In this document: positions 22,621 to 35,019 of the stretch, piece after piece
How positions within the stretch are numbered: the stretch's first letter is position 1
Layout: every line of letters starts with the position of its first letter
Origin: Endomychus coccineus
Lineage: Eukaryota; Arthropoda; Insecta; Coleoptera; Endomychidae
Direction of reading: 5' to 3'
Assembly: GCA_958510875.1 (NCBI GenBank)
Contig: OY294067.1
Span: 276,006,742-276,070,741, forward strand
DNA length: 64,000 nucleotides
Notes under the pieces: generated by a model
Seen by the model: only the letters and a program-made list of their open reading frames with translations
Told to the model about the DNA's origin: nothing
Databases searched by the model: none
Program-made: the position numbers and the translations under genes

Positions 22621-24559
22621 ATCCGAGTCCGGATTCAAAATTCTCGACTATACTTAGGTAAACGGCCCAAGTTTCAAGTCGATAGCTGATATAATAACGA
22701 TTTTAGAATTTCAACCGAACCCACCTAGTTCGATGGTTCTTCGCTTTCCGCTTTTATTTCGAAACTACGGATGAGATATCTTTCGTATTTGTCTATGTTA
22801 CGTAAAATTTCACGATAAATTCAATACCGTATCGTACAGTCCTGTATCTAATATTGCTCCTATTTAAGCATTATATGCCTCTTTCGAACCGTTTATTGTT
22901 TCATTTCTGTCTTCAACATATTCTGTTCTGAATATTGCAGTAAGCATAAAGAATTGTTGAATTGTGTCGAAATTGTACATTAACAACTCTGTGATATAAT
23001 TTTCAAGAGACGACCAAACAAAAATTACCAAAGCATTCAAGATAATTTTATCGTGGATTAAAAGCGCTGTCGTGTGAAATAACGACTTCAGAATATAGCT
23101 TCTTGGCTTTATCATTATTCGTATCATCATCCATCAAATAACATTGAACAGCTAGTCGATTATGCTACGGCAGAGCTATTAGCTTTCGAATATAGGTTAA
23201 GGCAACTTGTCGTTTATTACATCCTTGATGAGACAAATTTCATCATGTTCCGTTGATTTTGCAATCCATCAGAGTTCAGGCATTTGTCATTCGGATATAA
23301 GTTCAATTACGTAAGCAGTATGACACTAATTAATATCTTCCATTAGATTTCTTTGAAACTTTGAGATTTTTATTTTGAACTTGAATTTTTACACTTCAGC
23401 ATCTAAAATGTCAGACCAAATAAAGACATGGTTAATAGAAATAAGGATAATCTACAAGAAGGAGCTCTTCATTTGAAAGCGCTTATATCATTGCCCAAAT
23501 TGTCATGAAATTCCTTGAATGTGAAATGATACTTCAAGTAGATTATAACTTAATATTCTTCAAGCAATTCATCATGACTGTATCGCTGCTATCACTAATA
23601 GATAAATATGATGAATAATTGAGTTCCTTCCATTATTTTCACTATTGAAATTGAAAATTAAAATGAAACTACTTTTTTTGGATTTAACTTTAGTACGAAA
23701 ACCAAATGATGACAGAAATCTAGCTGTACACAAAATCTTCCGGGTCTTGAAGACACACAAGTTTCAATTTGAATGTACCAAAAATATACAAGAAAAATGT
23801 TATTATAAATTCAATGGATAGAGCTATAAAATATCAAAATTATTATACCATTGATTCCGTTGACTCTATAGCCGAGTTCCAACTATTTTACTAGAGTAAT
23901 GAAGATTCAGTAAAAGTCATTGCCACAATTATTGTAACAGTGCCGCGTATATTTTAGAAATCTGAAGTACTGTTTGACTGGGGTTATCCACTACCACCGG
24001 TTCCAATATAAAACCAGCCGCTCTATGCCCATACTTCCAAACAAGTGACACATCCATGACAAGTTATAACCCCACGTTCCAAACTTGTGATTTCTGAAGC
24101 TATAAAGTTTCTGTCAAATCCAGATTCAATTTTTCAGGCAAGTGGTTAGGTTTGAAAGTCTAATTCACCACTTGTAACAGTCGGCTGGTTATTTCAGGTA
24201 GCTTTAATACCTCACCGACGTGATATATGAATTGAGAATTGTTTGTTGGAACCTGCTCGGATATCAAAGATCTCAGTTAATCCGTGAACCCTCGAAATTT
24301 TCCAAAACTGCCGCCACTAGGTTTTTAATTCAGCCCACCTAGAAGCTGTTTCTGACTACGATGTCTAGATCCCTTTCCAGGAACCACCTCGATTTTCGTA
24401 CAATCATATCTTTATATCTATTCAAGAGTACATTCTGAAGGTTGTATCCGCTGACTCGTTAATCAAATTAAATGATAAATATATATTGGATAAGAGTAAA
24501 CAAAACTTGATATATCACAACATTACAAACCATTATAAAAGTAGTACGAATTCAAAGAC
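22621..24559. other. No recognisable feature
   Basis: The interval is AT-rich with no assignable gene. The stretch around 23960-24330 is slightly more GC-rich but has no recognisable coding. Confidence 0.45.
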
Positions 24560-25570
24560 TGGTCTAATTCAGATTTACCCCAAGTGGGCTCTGGAAGAAG
24601 GTTATCAATGTCGCTAGCTCTCTCAAGAGAGAACAGGTCTCAAGCTTGTCAAATAAGGGTCGACTAGCTTGAGCTCGTCTAGTCCGCCTGTCTGGAATCT
24701 CTCGTGGTGGAACAACAGATGCAATTTCGGATGAACATCGACTATGGAAATATCTATAGAAAAAAGTGAGATCGCTCACCTATACGTTATTCTAGAGTAG
24801 GCATTGTGTTCGTAATTGTGACATCACCAATCAGACCATATCTCTCTTTTTGATCAAATCTGAGAGAGTCGAACTCCAAACATGTGAAAAGTACTTCGGG
24901 GCAGGTCGAATCTATGCTTTGTAGATTATGAGGAGCTGGTGGAATGAAAAATAGCTCTTGGAACGGAATATGAAATCCAAGTTATTATGAAGCGGTTTTC
25001 GTAATGCACCTCACATGATTGTCCCATGAGAGGGTGTAATTGCTGATGATACCGACCGTAGAGGACTACATATGTACAGTTAAATCTGACATCATCATAT
25101 TGCGGATTGTGAGTTCCGCCTTCCTAGAGAAAATACAACTTTCAGTTTTGCTCGCATTAAACTCTACTAGATTATCAGATCCCATATCAAAATCGTTGCC
25201 AGATTTTCATTAATCGCGTTGACCTGTAGTTATGTTGCTGGTCTGGTTTCATGGGATGATTCAGAGGCTCTAGATGAGAAATGGGTATGAATTTCATCAT
25301 CATCTACAAGGCAACAGACCGTAGATATGGAGAAGAAACAATATTGGCGCCAAGATCCATACCTGTGGAACAACAGCGTTCACAACCATTGTTTCGAAGG
25401 AGACTTCGTCAATCACCACATGAAGTGATCTATCTGAGAGAAAAATCGATAGTAAACGATGAATTTGAGGCGTCAAAACATTAAACGGAAGTTTCTCGAA
25501 AAGGCCTTGCTGCCAGACTTCTACTGCTAGAGATTCTCATATATTTCAATAGATATCTGCCATAATTAAA
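24560..25570 (-). pseudogene. LINE family A, copy 3
   Basis: The minus strand carries DLTFFYRYFHSRCSSEIASVV followed by PPREIPDRRTRRAQASRP near 24780-24640, a clear match to the C-terminal domain of family A. To the right, decayed RT-thumb text (SNLVEFN-like near 25170) and a remnant of the RT near 25330-25560 follow. It is deeply frameshifted. The extreme 3' end is missing on the left. Confidence 0.65.
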
Positions 25571-27100
25571 AGTGCTTTGTAAATTTAACTCAGTATGTTT
25601 TTAAATACATTTTCGACAGTGTAAAACGTAATAAATGTCAAAAAAATGTTGTGTCCTCTTATTTTGATTATTTTGGTTTCAGTTGAAAGAATAGTTATCT
25701 TTTTATTGAATACTTTGTATCTCTGTATTCATCATAATATGATATAACTTCCATTTTTGTCTCTTTACTGTCCAATAAATCCCAAAGGCGAGTTGAGAAA
25801 TTGTTTTACTTTTGCCATTCACTTATTCGATGGTGTCTTAGTAGTTCCGGTGGTTGTTTTTTGATGTAACGTAAATATTCAAAACTCACATAACCTTAAC
25901 GGTTCGGAAGAAATAGGATAGTCAAATTTACCCAAATGAGACACTGACTCTGCCGCAAAACAAAAGTATGCTCGTAAAGTCGAGAACAATAGTCATTATC
26001 AGTGTCGTAATGATGATCATTCCAAGAATTCGCGAATAAATGAGGATTAATATCCAACGAACTATTTTATTTATTGGGTAACTTTTCACAGTTTACTGAA
26101 AACCCGAATGAAAGTTATACGACAGTCTGAAACGTCCTGTGTAAAGCCTCTCTCGTAAGCATTTGAAAGTAACATAATAGTTCGAGGATTCAGAAGAGAT
26201 TTACGAAAGGACGTAAAATATTAAATCACATGGGACATATTGAAGCAAAAGTTATAACGGCGAAGTATTCAGATGGAACTTTGCGGGAGTTCGCAATTAT
26301 GAGCATTCATTGAAGTTGCATTACACTAGATATTCCAATGTTATAGAAAAGTTTGTGGTAGAGGGAATACTCGAATTATTCTAAGTCTCTGATACGTGTC
26401 TTGAATATGTACGATGGTATCTAGGGAGTGGACTCGGAAATATATTTTGCCTTCAGATTGTCGTGTTTGTGGCTTTGTCATTAGAAACGAGGTGCAGCTC
26501 GTGGAAAGTTTGATTTAAAACTGAGGTGATTGGAAATCTATCACGTAATAGCCGCAACGCTGTCAAAAAGATATATGAAAAATGGTTGCAGGAATATTGA
26601 ACTGGAACGCTGGTTCAGTGTCACTCTTCTTCGTTTCCATGAAACGTGTAATGTAGATTTTGAATAATATATATCAACTTACACTATAAACCATATGAAT
26701 CATATGATTCAATCGTATTTCACTGTGAACGGTGTAACGAAGCACAAAAATATTGAAAAATTATTTAATGGGAAACACAATCATAAATTTAGGTTTCGTT
26801 TAAATTGGTATTTAGGATTCATAATTGTGAATGATTATTTTGTTGTATAGGAATATAAATAGTACCGGGTATAGGCACTTGTGCAGTATAATGATCAGAG
26901 ATGCATTCATTTCAATTCATAAACCGCGTATATTTGATTTCATTCACAACAGTGTATATTCAATGTGAACATAAGATAACGAAACAGATGTAAGCATAAA
27001 AACCAAGGCACAGAATTAAGGAACTGGTGGAGCATCATTCGCGCGAGATGAGCAAAAAAGGGTTCGGCTGGAGCTGGTGTAGGTGACTTGACCAGCACCT
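25571..27100. other. No recognisable feature
   Basis: No gene recognised; the LTR-like promoter block begins at the right edge. Confidence 0.45.
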
Positions 27101-27260
27101 CGATTGATATAAAAAAACGACTTGCAAGTTGAATATAGTCAGTCAGCTACACAGCTTGAGTAATAATAAGTCAGTGAGACAGCCTGAGAGAATGAACCAA
27201 TCAGACAGCCAAAGTGGGTCTTCCGAAGTGAGTGCTGCGAAAAAGTAAGTGTTCCGCCAG
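27101..27260 (+). promoter_or_regulatory. Core promoter with TATA box and Inr, short start exon
   Basis: TATAAAAA at 27108-27115 is followed 31 bp later by TCAGT at 27139-27143, the arthropod initiator consensus at ideal spacing. About 50 bp on, an ATG at 27192 opens an 18-codon serine-rich stretch (MNQSDSQSGSSEVSAAKK) that runs straight into a consensus splice donor, GTAAGT, at 27245-27250. Because an LTR-like primer-site block follows at 27615, I favour an LTR promoter. The alternative is the start of a host gene. Confidence 0.45.
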
Positions 27261-27599
27261 TTACCATTGAAATATTAGGTAATCTTGCCAATAATTAATG
27301 CATAAATAGTCGTTTTTAATAATACTCATATGACTATTTGTTTCCACAAGGCTATAATAAGGAAATAGCCTGCTTGGACCGCTTTCTTTGCAATTATTGT
27401 TTCTGAGCTTCCCGGGGGTCTAGATAAATTATTATTACATAGACGTTGAACATTTATAGTGTTGAAGCTATAAATAAAGTTATTATTGGGAAGTTTCGTG
27501 TTTGTTTAACGTAACTTTCTGCAACATCATTTAAGTAGCCGAAAAGTGACCAAATATTAATTGCAATTGAAGCCTTTAATTCTAATACTATTCAGTCTG

Positions 27600-27825
27600 C
27601 CTTATTGACTCCTGGTTACTTACTTCACTGAGACTACCCTGAGACAAGGCTATCCATAGATAGCACGCTTTGTGGCGAGGTCCATAGCAGAAGCCTCCAA
27701 CGAGGAGTTAACCTTAACAAAAATCTGGTGCCCGAGAAACCAAGATAAGAGTCAATCGGATGCAGATCTGGTAGACTTGAACGAGTATTGAAGCCGTCGT
27801 AAGTAAAAATCACCAAAAAGTAACA
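27600..27825 (+). mobile_element. LTR-like fragment with primer-binding-site-like motif
   Basis: This matches the minus-strand block at 17055-17230: GACTC(C)TGGTTA, ACTTCACTG, CAAGGCTATC, ATAGATAGCA, CTTTGTGG and AATCTGG(T/C)GCCCGAG in the same order. The primer-like motif TGGTGCCCGAG starts at 27726, one mismatch from tRNA-Lys. No protein follows. Together with the promoter at 27108 it suggests the remains of one LTR and the start of an element body. Confidence 0.45.
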
Positions 27826-28312
27826 AGGTACGTCACAACGGATGGGTAGATGGGATATAGGTGTAGGTGTATTCGGAATAATGGAAGGTACAGCTAATTT
27901 AGTAGTGCTTAGAAACAACTTACAGAACTTATCTCATAGTCTCAGTCATAAATATTTTTCAACCATCAGCGTTAGGTTTGGAGTTTTTTGAAGAATTATT
28001 CAGACGAATTTAAAAGAATAGCTCAAGAACCCTGTACCGTTCTGCCGAGGATAATTCGATATTATGCCCACTTCTGCAAAAATTACAACAGAATATTTCG
28101 AAGAAATTACGTTGGAAGTGATCAGAGACGTATTACAAAGCAATGCAAGCCACATTTTGTTGTTAATCAAATCGATCACCTTCCGTATAGTACACATATG
28201 GTCACCAGTGACTAACATCCGGAACAAAAATTTTGGGTAGCCAATAATTTCCAGTGTATAACGAGCTATTTTGAAAGTTTTAGGACGGTTTTCTGAGTGT
28301 GACAATTTTATT
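27826..28312. other. No recognisable feature
   Basis: Nothing assignable. Confidence 0.5.
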
Positions 28313-28680
28313 GCACGATCTGTTAAGCTGTTTCTGACACTTTTTCATAACTTGTTGGTTCAACTGAATTAAAGTGAAGATATCGTTGAGACCAATCTTA
28401 CTTAGTAATCACGATGTTTTTATTTTTTCATCATCATCATCATTGCTAATGCTCATATCTAGGAAATTTATGTTTTTATTCACTTCTATTTCACAAGTTA
28501 ATTGAAGTTTACAGTGGAAATTGTTAAATGTATTAATCACGTACTTTTTATTATTATTTGAAACACACATTAGTAAAGTTTTGTATTTATAAATGCAGTA
28601 AAGTACCTGAACGTACTTAAAGGCGAAAATAATAAGTATATGTATTAATGTGAACTATTTCCTGAAAGTTTATATACGAG
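28313..28680 (-). mobile_element. Penelope-like element, family P1, minus-strand scrap with inverted 3' end
   Basis: The minus strand 28585-28313 aligns with the RT region of the P1 copy at 12250-12500 (the AATTTCCACTGTAAACT and AACATAAATTTCCTA blocks, for example). Directly beside it, 28593-28680 on the plus strand matches the extreme P1 3' end (GAAAATAATAAGTAT, ATTTCC). Thus an inverted copy of the 3' end lies upstream of the RT, as in the copies at 29671 and 51342. The first part of the RT is missing. Confidence 0.6.
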
Positions 28681-28682
28681 TA

Positions 28683-28746
28683 TAATAGTTATTTTATTCT
28701 AGTTTACAATGGATCTTCATCATGTATTGGCTGATTCTATTCAATT
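28683..28746 (+). repeat. Short interspersed repeat S, copy 1
   Basis: About 60 bp shared with 34327-34384 and 50752-50815: a TTTTA-rich lead, then ATGGATCTTCATCATG and GGCTGATTCTATT. The shared core reads MDLHHVLADSI here and MDVHHVMADSI at 34346. Confidence 0.45.
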
Positions 28747-29656
28747 TGACCACTTCTCTTACAAACGAGAAAAACCACAATTGTATGAAAAGTCAACAAG
28801 ACAATTCGTTAATTATACTTTTGAGTTGCATAGTATCTAAAATAGAAATTTTTTTTGTACTGTAGTAGGCATATGTTCATGAATTTAATTCAGTAGGTAA
28901 TAAATTGTAATTCAGTTGATAATAAGTAAATTCAACTAAAATAGTGCAAATAAAACTTGTTCGAATCACATTTCATGCTGAATACCGATTGAATTTCGAC
29001 AGGACTTTATATTTTGATCCACATACCTCCTAAGTAATAGCCATGAGTTGATAGTAATAGTTGCGAGAATTATATTTTTGCTTATCAATTTTTACAAATT
29101 GTATTATGATGGGGCTTTGATCATTGATCTTCATCGTTCTGGCAGGACCTCATTATCATTCATAAATTCGTGGGTGCGTAGGACACAAAGCTAGGATCAC
29201 TTATCACGACTGACTCTAATTTCCCACTTGGCCCACTGTCACCAAGCGTTCAAAACCAAACGTGCTCTAATTTTATTCCACATACGTGGGAACAAGTTCC
29301 TTCTAGCATAAATCAAACACGAACGCTCAGCCTTTCATTCCTTAGACGTGCATATCAAATTTGCTTCAATTAGAAATTTCATTATTCACCCTAACATATG
29401 ATTATCATATTAGAATGACCAACAATCCACGTCATACAATGTATCCCATCTCATAATAACAACGACTTGCTTCATTTTCATTATCGAGATAATACCTTAC
29501 ACTATTGATATATAAATATGTGAATTAAATCATTGAATTGCCATAAATGTATTCATAAATGAAGAAAAAAATCACAAAATATTCATAAATTGGAACATCA
29601 GGGTATGATCATAGCTGGTCAGACATGTTATATGAATGAGAAATAATCCTTCTTAT
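28747..29656. other. No recognisable feature
   Basis: AT-rich; no gene seen. Confidence 0.5.
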
Positions 29657-29670
29657 TCTCTAAAAATACT

Positions 29671-31535
29671 TCGGAAGTTGGAGAATAAAACTCAAATTTC
29701 ACACAAGACTTTTAACATTTAATTTGAAAATGCTGACAATTTGTTTCACAACGAAACTCCAGGCAAATATTAAAAATTCTCTCAAAAACATCAAATTTAT
29801 TTTCATTGAATATGAGAAGCCTCGTTTAATAAACATAAATTCTCAACTACCTTCTCTTTATGGTTTATTAAACATTCACAAAGACGATACTCCCATAAGA
29901 CCCGTCTGTTCATATATCAATGCACCCTGTCAAAAAATAGCGAAAAGTTAGTCAACATAACATCAACATATACAAACTTTAAACCTAAATACAGTATGAA
30001 AAACTCTTTTCAGTTAATAGAAAAAATAAAAGAAGTAGAACCAAAGACGAATATCAAACTTGTATCATTTGATGTCAAGAACCTTCTTTCAAAGTATTCC
30101 CACACAATTGACCATCAGTCTAATTGAAGATCTTTTAATCCGCAATAATACTTTACCGGCAATAACACAGGAAATATTAAGTTTAATCTTACTTTGCATA
30201 GACCAAAATTATTTCACAATTAACGATAAATATTACAAACAGAACACCGGACTCCCATGGGTTCGCCATTATCCCCGTTGCTAGAAGAAATATTTATGAA
30301 TTACTTGGAAACTGAGATTTTAAATTCCAATTTTCAGCACATGTTTGTATATTGGTATCGCTATGTTGACGACGTAATCGCTTGCTTTACAGGCAGTAAC
30401 CGTCAAATAAATTCTTTTCTCACCTATATCAACAACTTACACCCAAATATAGAATTCACATTAGAGATGGAAAACAACAAGTCCTTAAATTTTTTAGATC
30501 TGACAATTTCACATACAAATAATTACTTTTCTTTCGCTATTTATCACAAGCCCACCCACACAGATACCACAATACACAAAACTTCTTTACATCCACAATC
30601 ACACAAGCTAGCAGCATATAATTGTATGATACATAGATTAATCAATGTCCCATTAAGTGGAGATAATTTTCATTTGGAATTGAACAGAATCATAGATATT
30701 GCCAAAAATAACGGTTATAATGTCAAGATAATTAATAGAATACTCCAAACTAAACTCAATAGAAAAGCCTCAAACATAATTTATCCGCAAATTAATAATA
30801 ATACAAAATCAAATTTCACATGTCTAACATATTTAGGTAAACATTCAATAAAAATATCTCAATTCCTTAAAAAACAGAATAAAAACGTCGCCTTTAAAAC
30901 AACAAATAACCCATGCTCGTATATTACTAACTCGAAATCTAAGAAAGATAAATTGAAGAAATCTGAAAATTACAGAGTGAGATGTGATGACTGTAGTGCT
31001 TTGTACATAGCACAAACTGGACGCAGTTCCAACGTAAGGTTCAACGAACATTTGAGAAGTTACAGGCTCAAAAACGAGGACTCTAATTACGCAAATCACC
31101 TGTTAGAACATAACCACAATTTCACCCTTAATCCCGATATTCTATATATTCAGGAAGAAGGACATAAACTTAATATATTAGAATCCATAGAAATATTGAA
31201 ACACACAAAAAACAATAATAATAATGTAATATTAAATGATCAAATCGATACATATAATTCACCGCTTGTTAACAATTTTGTAAACACACTCTCACCATTA
31301 TCCACCCCCATCCCTCAATTTGTACCACATTCTGATCCCTGATATTTAAGGACATACTTTTAGATTTAGCTTTAGTTGATAACTCCTTGCTTTGAAAATG
31401 CCATAGTGTGGTGATACAAATTGTCAGCATTTTTGAATTAAATGTTAAAAGTCTTGTGTAAAATTTGAGTTTTATTCTCCAACTTCCGAAATATTATGAA
31501 TTTACACTACGTAAACGCGGAAACATACATATATA
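29671..31535 (+). mobile_element. Penelope-like element, family P2, with target duplication and inverted ends
   Basis: TCTCTAAAAATACT occurs exactly at 29657-29670 and 31536-31549, a 14-bp target site duplication that fixes the edges. The element starts with ~80 bp (29671-29752) that is the inverse of 31409-31488 in its own 3' untranslated region, with about 7 mismatches. Between lie the RT and GIY-YIG coding region and a short 3' region. The N-terminal ~third of a full PLE protein is missing. It is the youngest-looking retroelement in the window, as the duplication is still perfect. Confidence 0.85.
29724..31342 (+). pseudogene. P2 Penelope RT / GIY-YIG polyprotein, two or three frame breaks
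   Basis: Frame 1 (29724-29951) gives the RT fingers, PSLYGLLNIHKDDTPIRPVC. After a break the palm continues as LVSFDVKN and IPTQLTISLIEDLLIR (30060-30250). A single-base loss at the TGLP/MGSP junction (about 30255) shifts to the last frame, 30257-31342, of 361 codons. That frame holds the catalytic YVDD (residues 36-39), NFLDLTI (78-84), the linker, and a GIY-YIG endonuclease: CDDC (243-246), LYIAQTGRS (249-257), R261, E264 and a later HLLEHNH. The second motif reads YIA rather than YIG. The two frame breaks should be confirmed on reads, since otherwise the domains are well kept. Confidence 0.85.
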
Positions 31536-31549
31536 TCTCTAAAAATACT

Positions 31550-32879
31550 GCTAAAGTATTAAAAACTTTCAGCTTCCTAATAGAAATTGGAAAACAAAAT
31601 GATGGACCTGTATAAATACTATTTGAGGTTAATAACTCAAACCAAGGGTTACCCTCAACTGGAAATGTATCTGAATTTAATTAATTCCTCATTCGCTTAT
31701 ACATTTTCATTTCTTCTAAATTATTTGTCCGTACTGTGTTTTAAAACTTTGTTGAGGAATGGTGTTCGACTGACGCTGATTCTTCACCATCATTTTTCTT
31801 TATATGGGCCAAATGCTCTTCATACCGTCATAGAATTTTCATCTTGGTTCGACTCACATAACATTTTGAACACGATTCACAATCAATTTTGTAACGTTAG
31901 TAAAATTGAATCTAGGATGTAATTGGTGATCCGAAAATTTGGCAGGTTGTTTAGTATTTTTGAATTTACATGTTTTCCAAGCAATTAATGGAATTATTCT
32001 ACAAGCTAACTCTGCATGTATTACCTTGAGATGCACATTAGGGCTGTCTCTCTTGCTATATTGGATTTTAACTATTCTTATCCATATTTCCTAGTCTCCG
32101 CGGATTTCCATTTTATCTGTCACACTTGAATTTTGTGTTTTGAGAGGAATTTATTTCGGCACTACACTTTTTAACAAACACGTATTAAAAAGCCAGCTAT
32201 TTTTGGTAGCTTGCCTGCTTCGGTGAGTGAGTCGAGATAACAAAAGGCTAGTATAATGACTGATTGGAAGAGCTGACAGTGTCGCCCTATAATGTCTGGA
32301 CAAAGTTTCTTTCTTTGTTTCTTTGGCTTGCAAGGAACGCCATGTCTTATCAGGTTCGGTGCTGCGTTATGGTAGAAGTATCATATGGAATGTGGACATA
32401 GGGGTAGATGGTTGAATTCACAACATTGGTCGCGAATGTATCGGTTTATTATTCACTACATGGTACTAATACTAAGACTGACTAATGACGTACTACTTTT
32501 GATAACTTATGTCTTATAACTAACTCAACTTACTGAACTTAAATATCTATTCTCAAGGGAGAATCCTTGCTCCTCTCCTGAAAGTTCGGCAAAGGTTGGC
32601 CTACGTGCCGGCATTGACATTCATATTATGCACACACGGTCAGAACCTTGTCGACTCGTTATTTATAATGATATATAAAACAAAAACAAATATGTTGTAT
32701 GTTTGTATTCAATAAACATACATATGACATAAGAAAATGGAATATTGTGGGTTATCTAATTTAGGATGAATCTTTTCAGGATATCACACTAATAATAAAT
32801 CGGATCCAAATTTTGCTGAATATTTAATTATGGAAAACCATAACTTTAATGACAATTTCAAGATTTTGCACATTCAGCA
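31550..32879. other. No gene seen; possible LTR-like segment near 32400-32660
   Basis: I find no coding domain. The stretch 32340-32660 is richer in GC and contains, on the minus strand, an AATAAA signal close to a CGCGACC step, which could be an LTR end. This is too weak to call. Confidence 0.35.
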
Positions 32880-33335
32880 TAAAGGAATACCTAGAGACCG
32901 ACAAAATCGTGAATGACTGACAATATAGCTTCCGTCAGCAGAGATCAACAGGAGATCTGCTTGCCTACGAAACACAACTATGGCAGAAATCTATATTGGC
33001 ACCAACTCTGTTTCTGCTCCATATCAACGATCTGCTGAGAGTGACCACCTGTTCCGTCTTCAGCTTTGCAGATGATGGTGAACTTCATACCGCTTTCTCA
33101 TCTAGAACCCTGTACCATCCAATGAAATCAAAGGAGCGAGACAGGGAGAGGTTGACGCAATATTAATGGAGATCTGCCAAAGATTTTGAAATGGGGATCT
33201 GATAATCTAGTAGAGTTTAATGCAACCAAAACTCAAGCGTGCGCTTTCTTCAGGAAGGCAGATCCCACAATCCCTAATATGATGATGTCAGTTACAACTA
33301 TTACTATGAAGTGTAGTATAGGGGAGATTCCTATA
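32880..33335 (+). pseudogene. LINE family A RT fragment (copy 4, part 1)
   Basis: YLETDKIVND, QYSFRQQRSTGDLLAY, then a jump to LAPTLFLLHINDLLRVTT and FSFADDGELH with an intact FADD catalytic box near 33065, then WGSDNLVEFNATKTQACAF. Relative to the copy at 45805 the middle of the palm (about 70 codons) is deleted. The copy resumes at 33866 after a 530-bp insertion. Confidence 0.7.
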
Positions 33336-33865
33336 CGCGATTACCTAAGATCCCCAAATTATAAAATGCGACCTTATTTCTATTAGTAATGTTATTGAGT
33401 ATATGTTTATATCTCATAGCTGACCCTCAAAATAATATGTTTACTGTTGCGATATGATAAACTTATTATTTAGCACAAGCTAACCTTGACATAGAGGGCA
33501 GGCTATCTCGAGGCGGTTATTGATAGATCGAAGTATATACTAAGACTAGATTAACTAGGACACAATAACAATAACATCACATTACATTATTATATATTCC
33601 TCCTTCATATATTGGCATATCATAATCAGATATCATATGGAGAGATAATGATCAATCATCGTTTAGATTAGTACTATCCATTTGTATCCGTAATGTTGTT
33701 ATTTTAGTAGAGCAAGACATTGAGTCGTAATGATGTCAAGCTCTACATTTAGTAAAGTTTAACTCTTTTATAAGTGAGTGTGTTTCAATTCCTATGCCTT
33801 CACCAGGACCACGGGTCAGCTTAGGGCAAACCGCCCCGACTTTAAGAGCTGATCCCCACAGAAGT
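33336..33865. mobile_element. Unclassified 530-bp insertion in LINE family A
   Basis: ATTCCTATA (33327-33335) and ATTCCATA (33866-33873) look like an 8-9-bp target duplication, and the LINE reads through if the block is removed. The block has no coding, no TG/CA LTR ends and no clear terminal inverted repeat. The length of the duplication would fit hAT- or Mutator-type DNA transposons, but ends are undefined. Confidence 0.45.
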
Positions 33866-34290
33866 ATTCCATAACAATGCCACCATCAACAACACCCTCT
33901 CATGGGACGATCATGTGAGGTACATTTCGAAAACCGCTTCACAAAAACTTAGTTTCCTATTCCGTGCCAAGAGCTACTTTACATCCCAGCAGTTCCTCAT
34001 CATCTATGAAGCACAGATTCGACCTGACCTGGAGTACTGTTCATATGTTTGGAGTTCGGATCCCAAACATACTCCGAAGCTCTTGGATTCTATCCAGAAG
34101 AAAGCTATTCTTTCGATTGGTGATGTCACACTTACGAGTTCATTGACCTTTCTAGAACATCGTAGAAAGGTGGGAGATCTCGCCCTTTTCCATAGATATT
34201 TTCATGGTCGGTGTTCATCAGAAATATCGTCTGTTGTTCCACCACGAGGGGTTGAGGAAGTTGCGGTGTTAGCGAAACAATAGTTACATT
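33866..34290 (+). pseudogene. LINE family A C-terminal domain (copy 4, part 2)
   Basis: A 122-codon frame from 33915 reads ISKTASQKLSFLFRAKSYFT, QIRPDLEYCSYVWSS, LLDSIQKKAI, LEHRRKVGDL and RYFHGRCSSEIS, the conserved thumb and C-terminal region of family A. It then loses frame at 34255. The 3' terminus is missing. Confidence 0.75.
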
Positions 34291-34326
34291 CATTTATTAA
34301 TCTAGTAAAAATGGAACTCTCAATAG

Positions 34327-34384
34327 TGATTTTAGTTAAGCTTAGAATGGATGTTCATCACGTAATGGCTGATTCTATTAAATT
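34327..34384 (+). repeat. Short interspersed repeat S, copy 2
   Basis: Same core as 28683 and 50752: ATGGATGTTCATCACG then TAATGGCTGATTCTATT. Confidence 0.45.
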
Positions 34385-35019
34385 AATGATGATAATGAAT
34401 ATATTTTGACAAGTATTAGGTCATGAAAAGTTTTTTTCACTAACTGTTTTTGTTTAGAACAATTACACAATTTGGTGGAGGTTCCGGGTAAGTGTTTCCA
34501 TTATGTCAGTTATGTCTCCTGTAAGTAGTATAAAGAACTTTCCTTCAGTCGATTTTGGAAAAGAAACGATTAAAAACGAGTTTCACAACTTTCTTCCCAT
34601 TGTATCATCACAGAATGTTAGTAGAAGTTGTATTAGGGAATGTATGTCTGTCTGGATGTGTTTATCCGTTCAACATGCTACAATTCAATGGGCAGTAGGG
34701 ATTTGATTTCATTAGAAGATTAGCAAGTGAATGAGCTGAGCGGCTAGATTTTTGTCTATTCATGTAGATATACAGGAGTACGGGTTGATAAAGTATAAAA
34801 ATTAGTTTCCGGATTTCGTCTGTACGTCAACGTTTTGTGAAACATTAGCTATTTCCCAATTTTGAGAAAGTAGTACAACTTTGTCACTCATTAGTTTCAA
34901 TTTATAAAGATTTCCTATTAATGATTTGACTAAACATCGAGACTGCTTGGACGGAAGCTATTAGAAATAACTCAAATTACTCTGTTGCTCAAAATCATAT
35001 AATGCAGCTACCGACGTGA
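34385..35019. other. No recognisable feature
   Basis: Nothing assignable. Confidence 0.5.

Noticed and set aside
28429..28443. CATCAT microsatellite
   Set aside because: It is five short units within the PLE sequence, and matches degenerate codons of the P1 copy at 12380; not an independent repeat.
29671..31535. Reading the inverted ends as DNA-transposon terminal inverted repeats
   Set aside because: The coding content is Penelope RT plus GIY-YIG, the 3' repeat is internal (about 47 bp from the edge) and the 14-bp duplication fits retroelement insertion.
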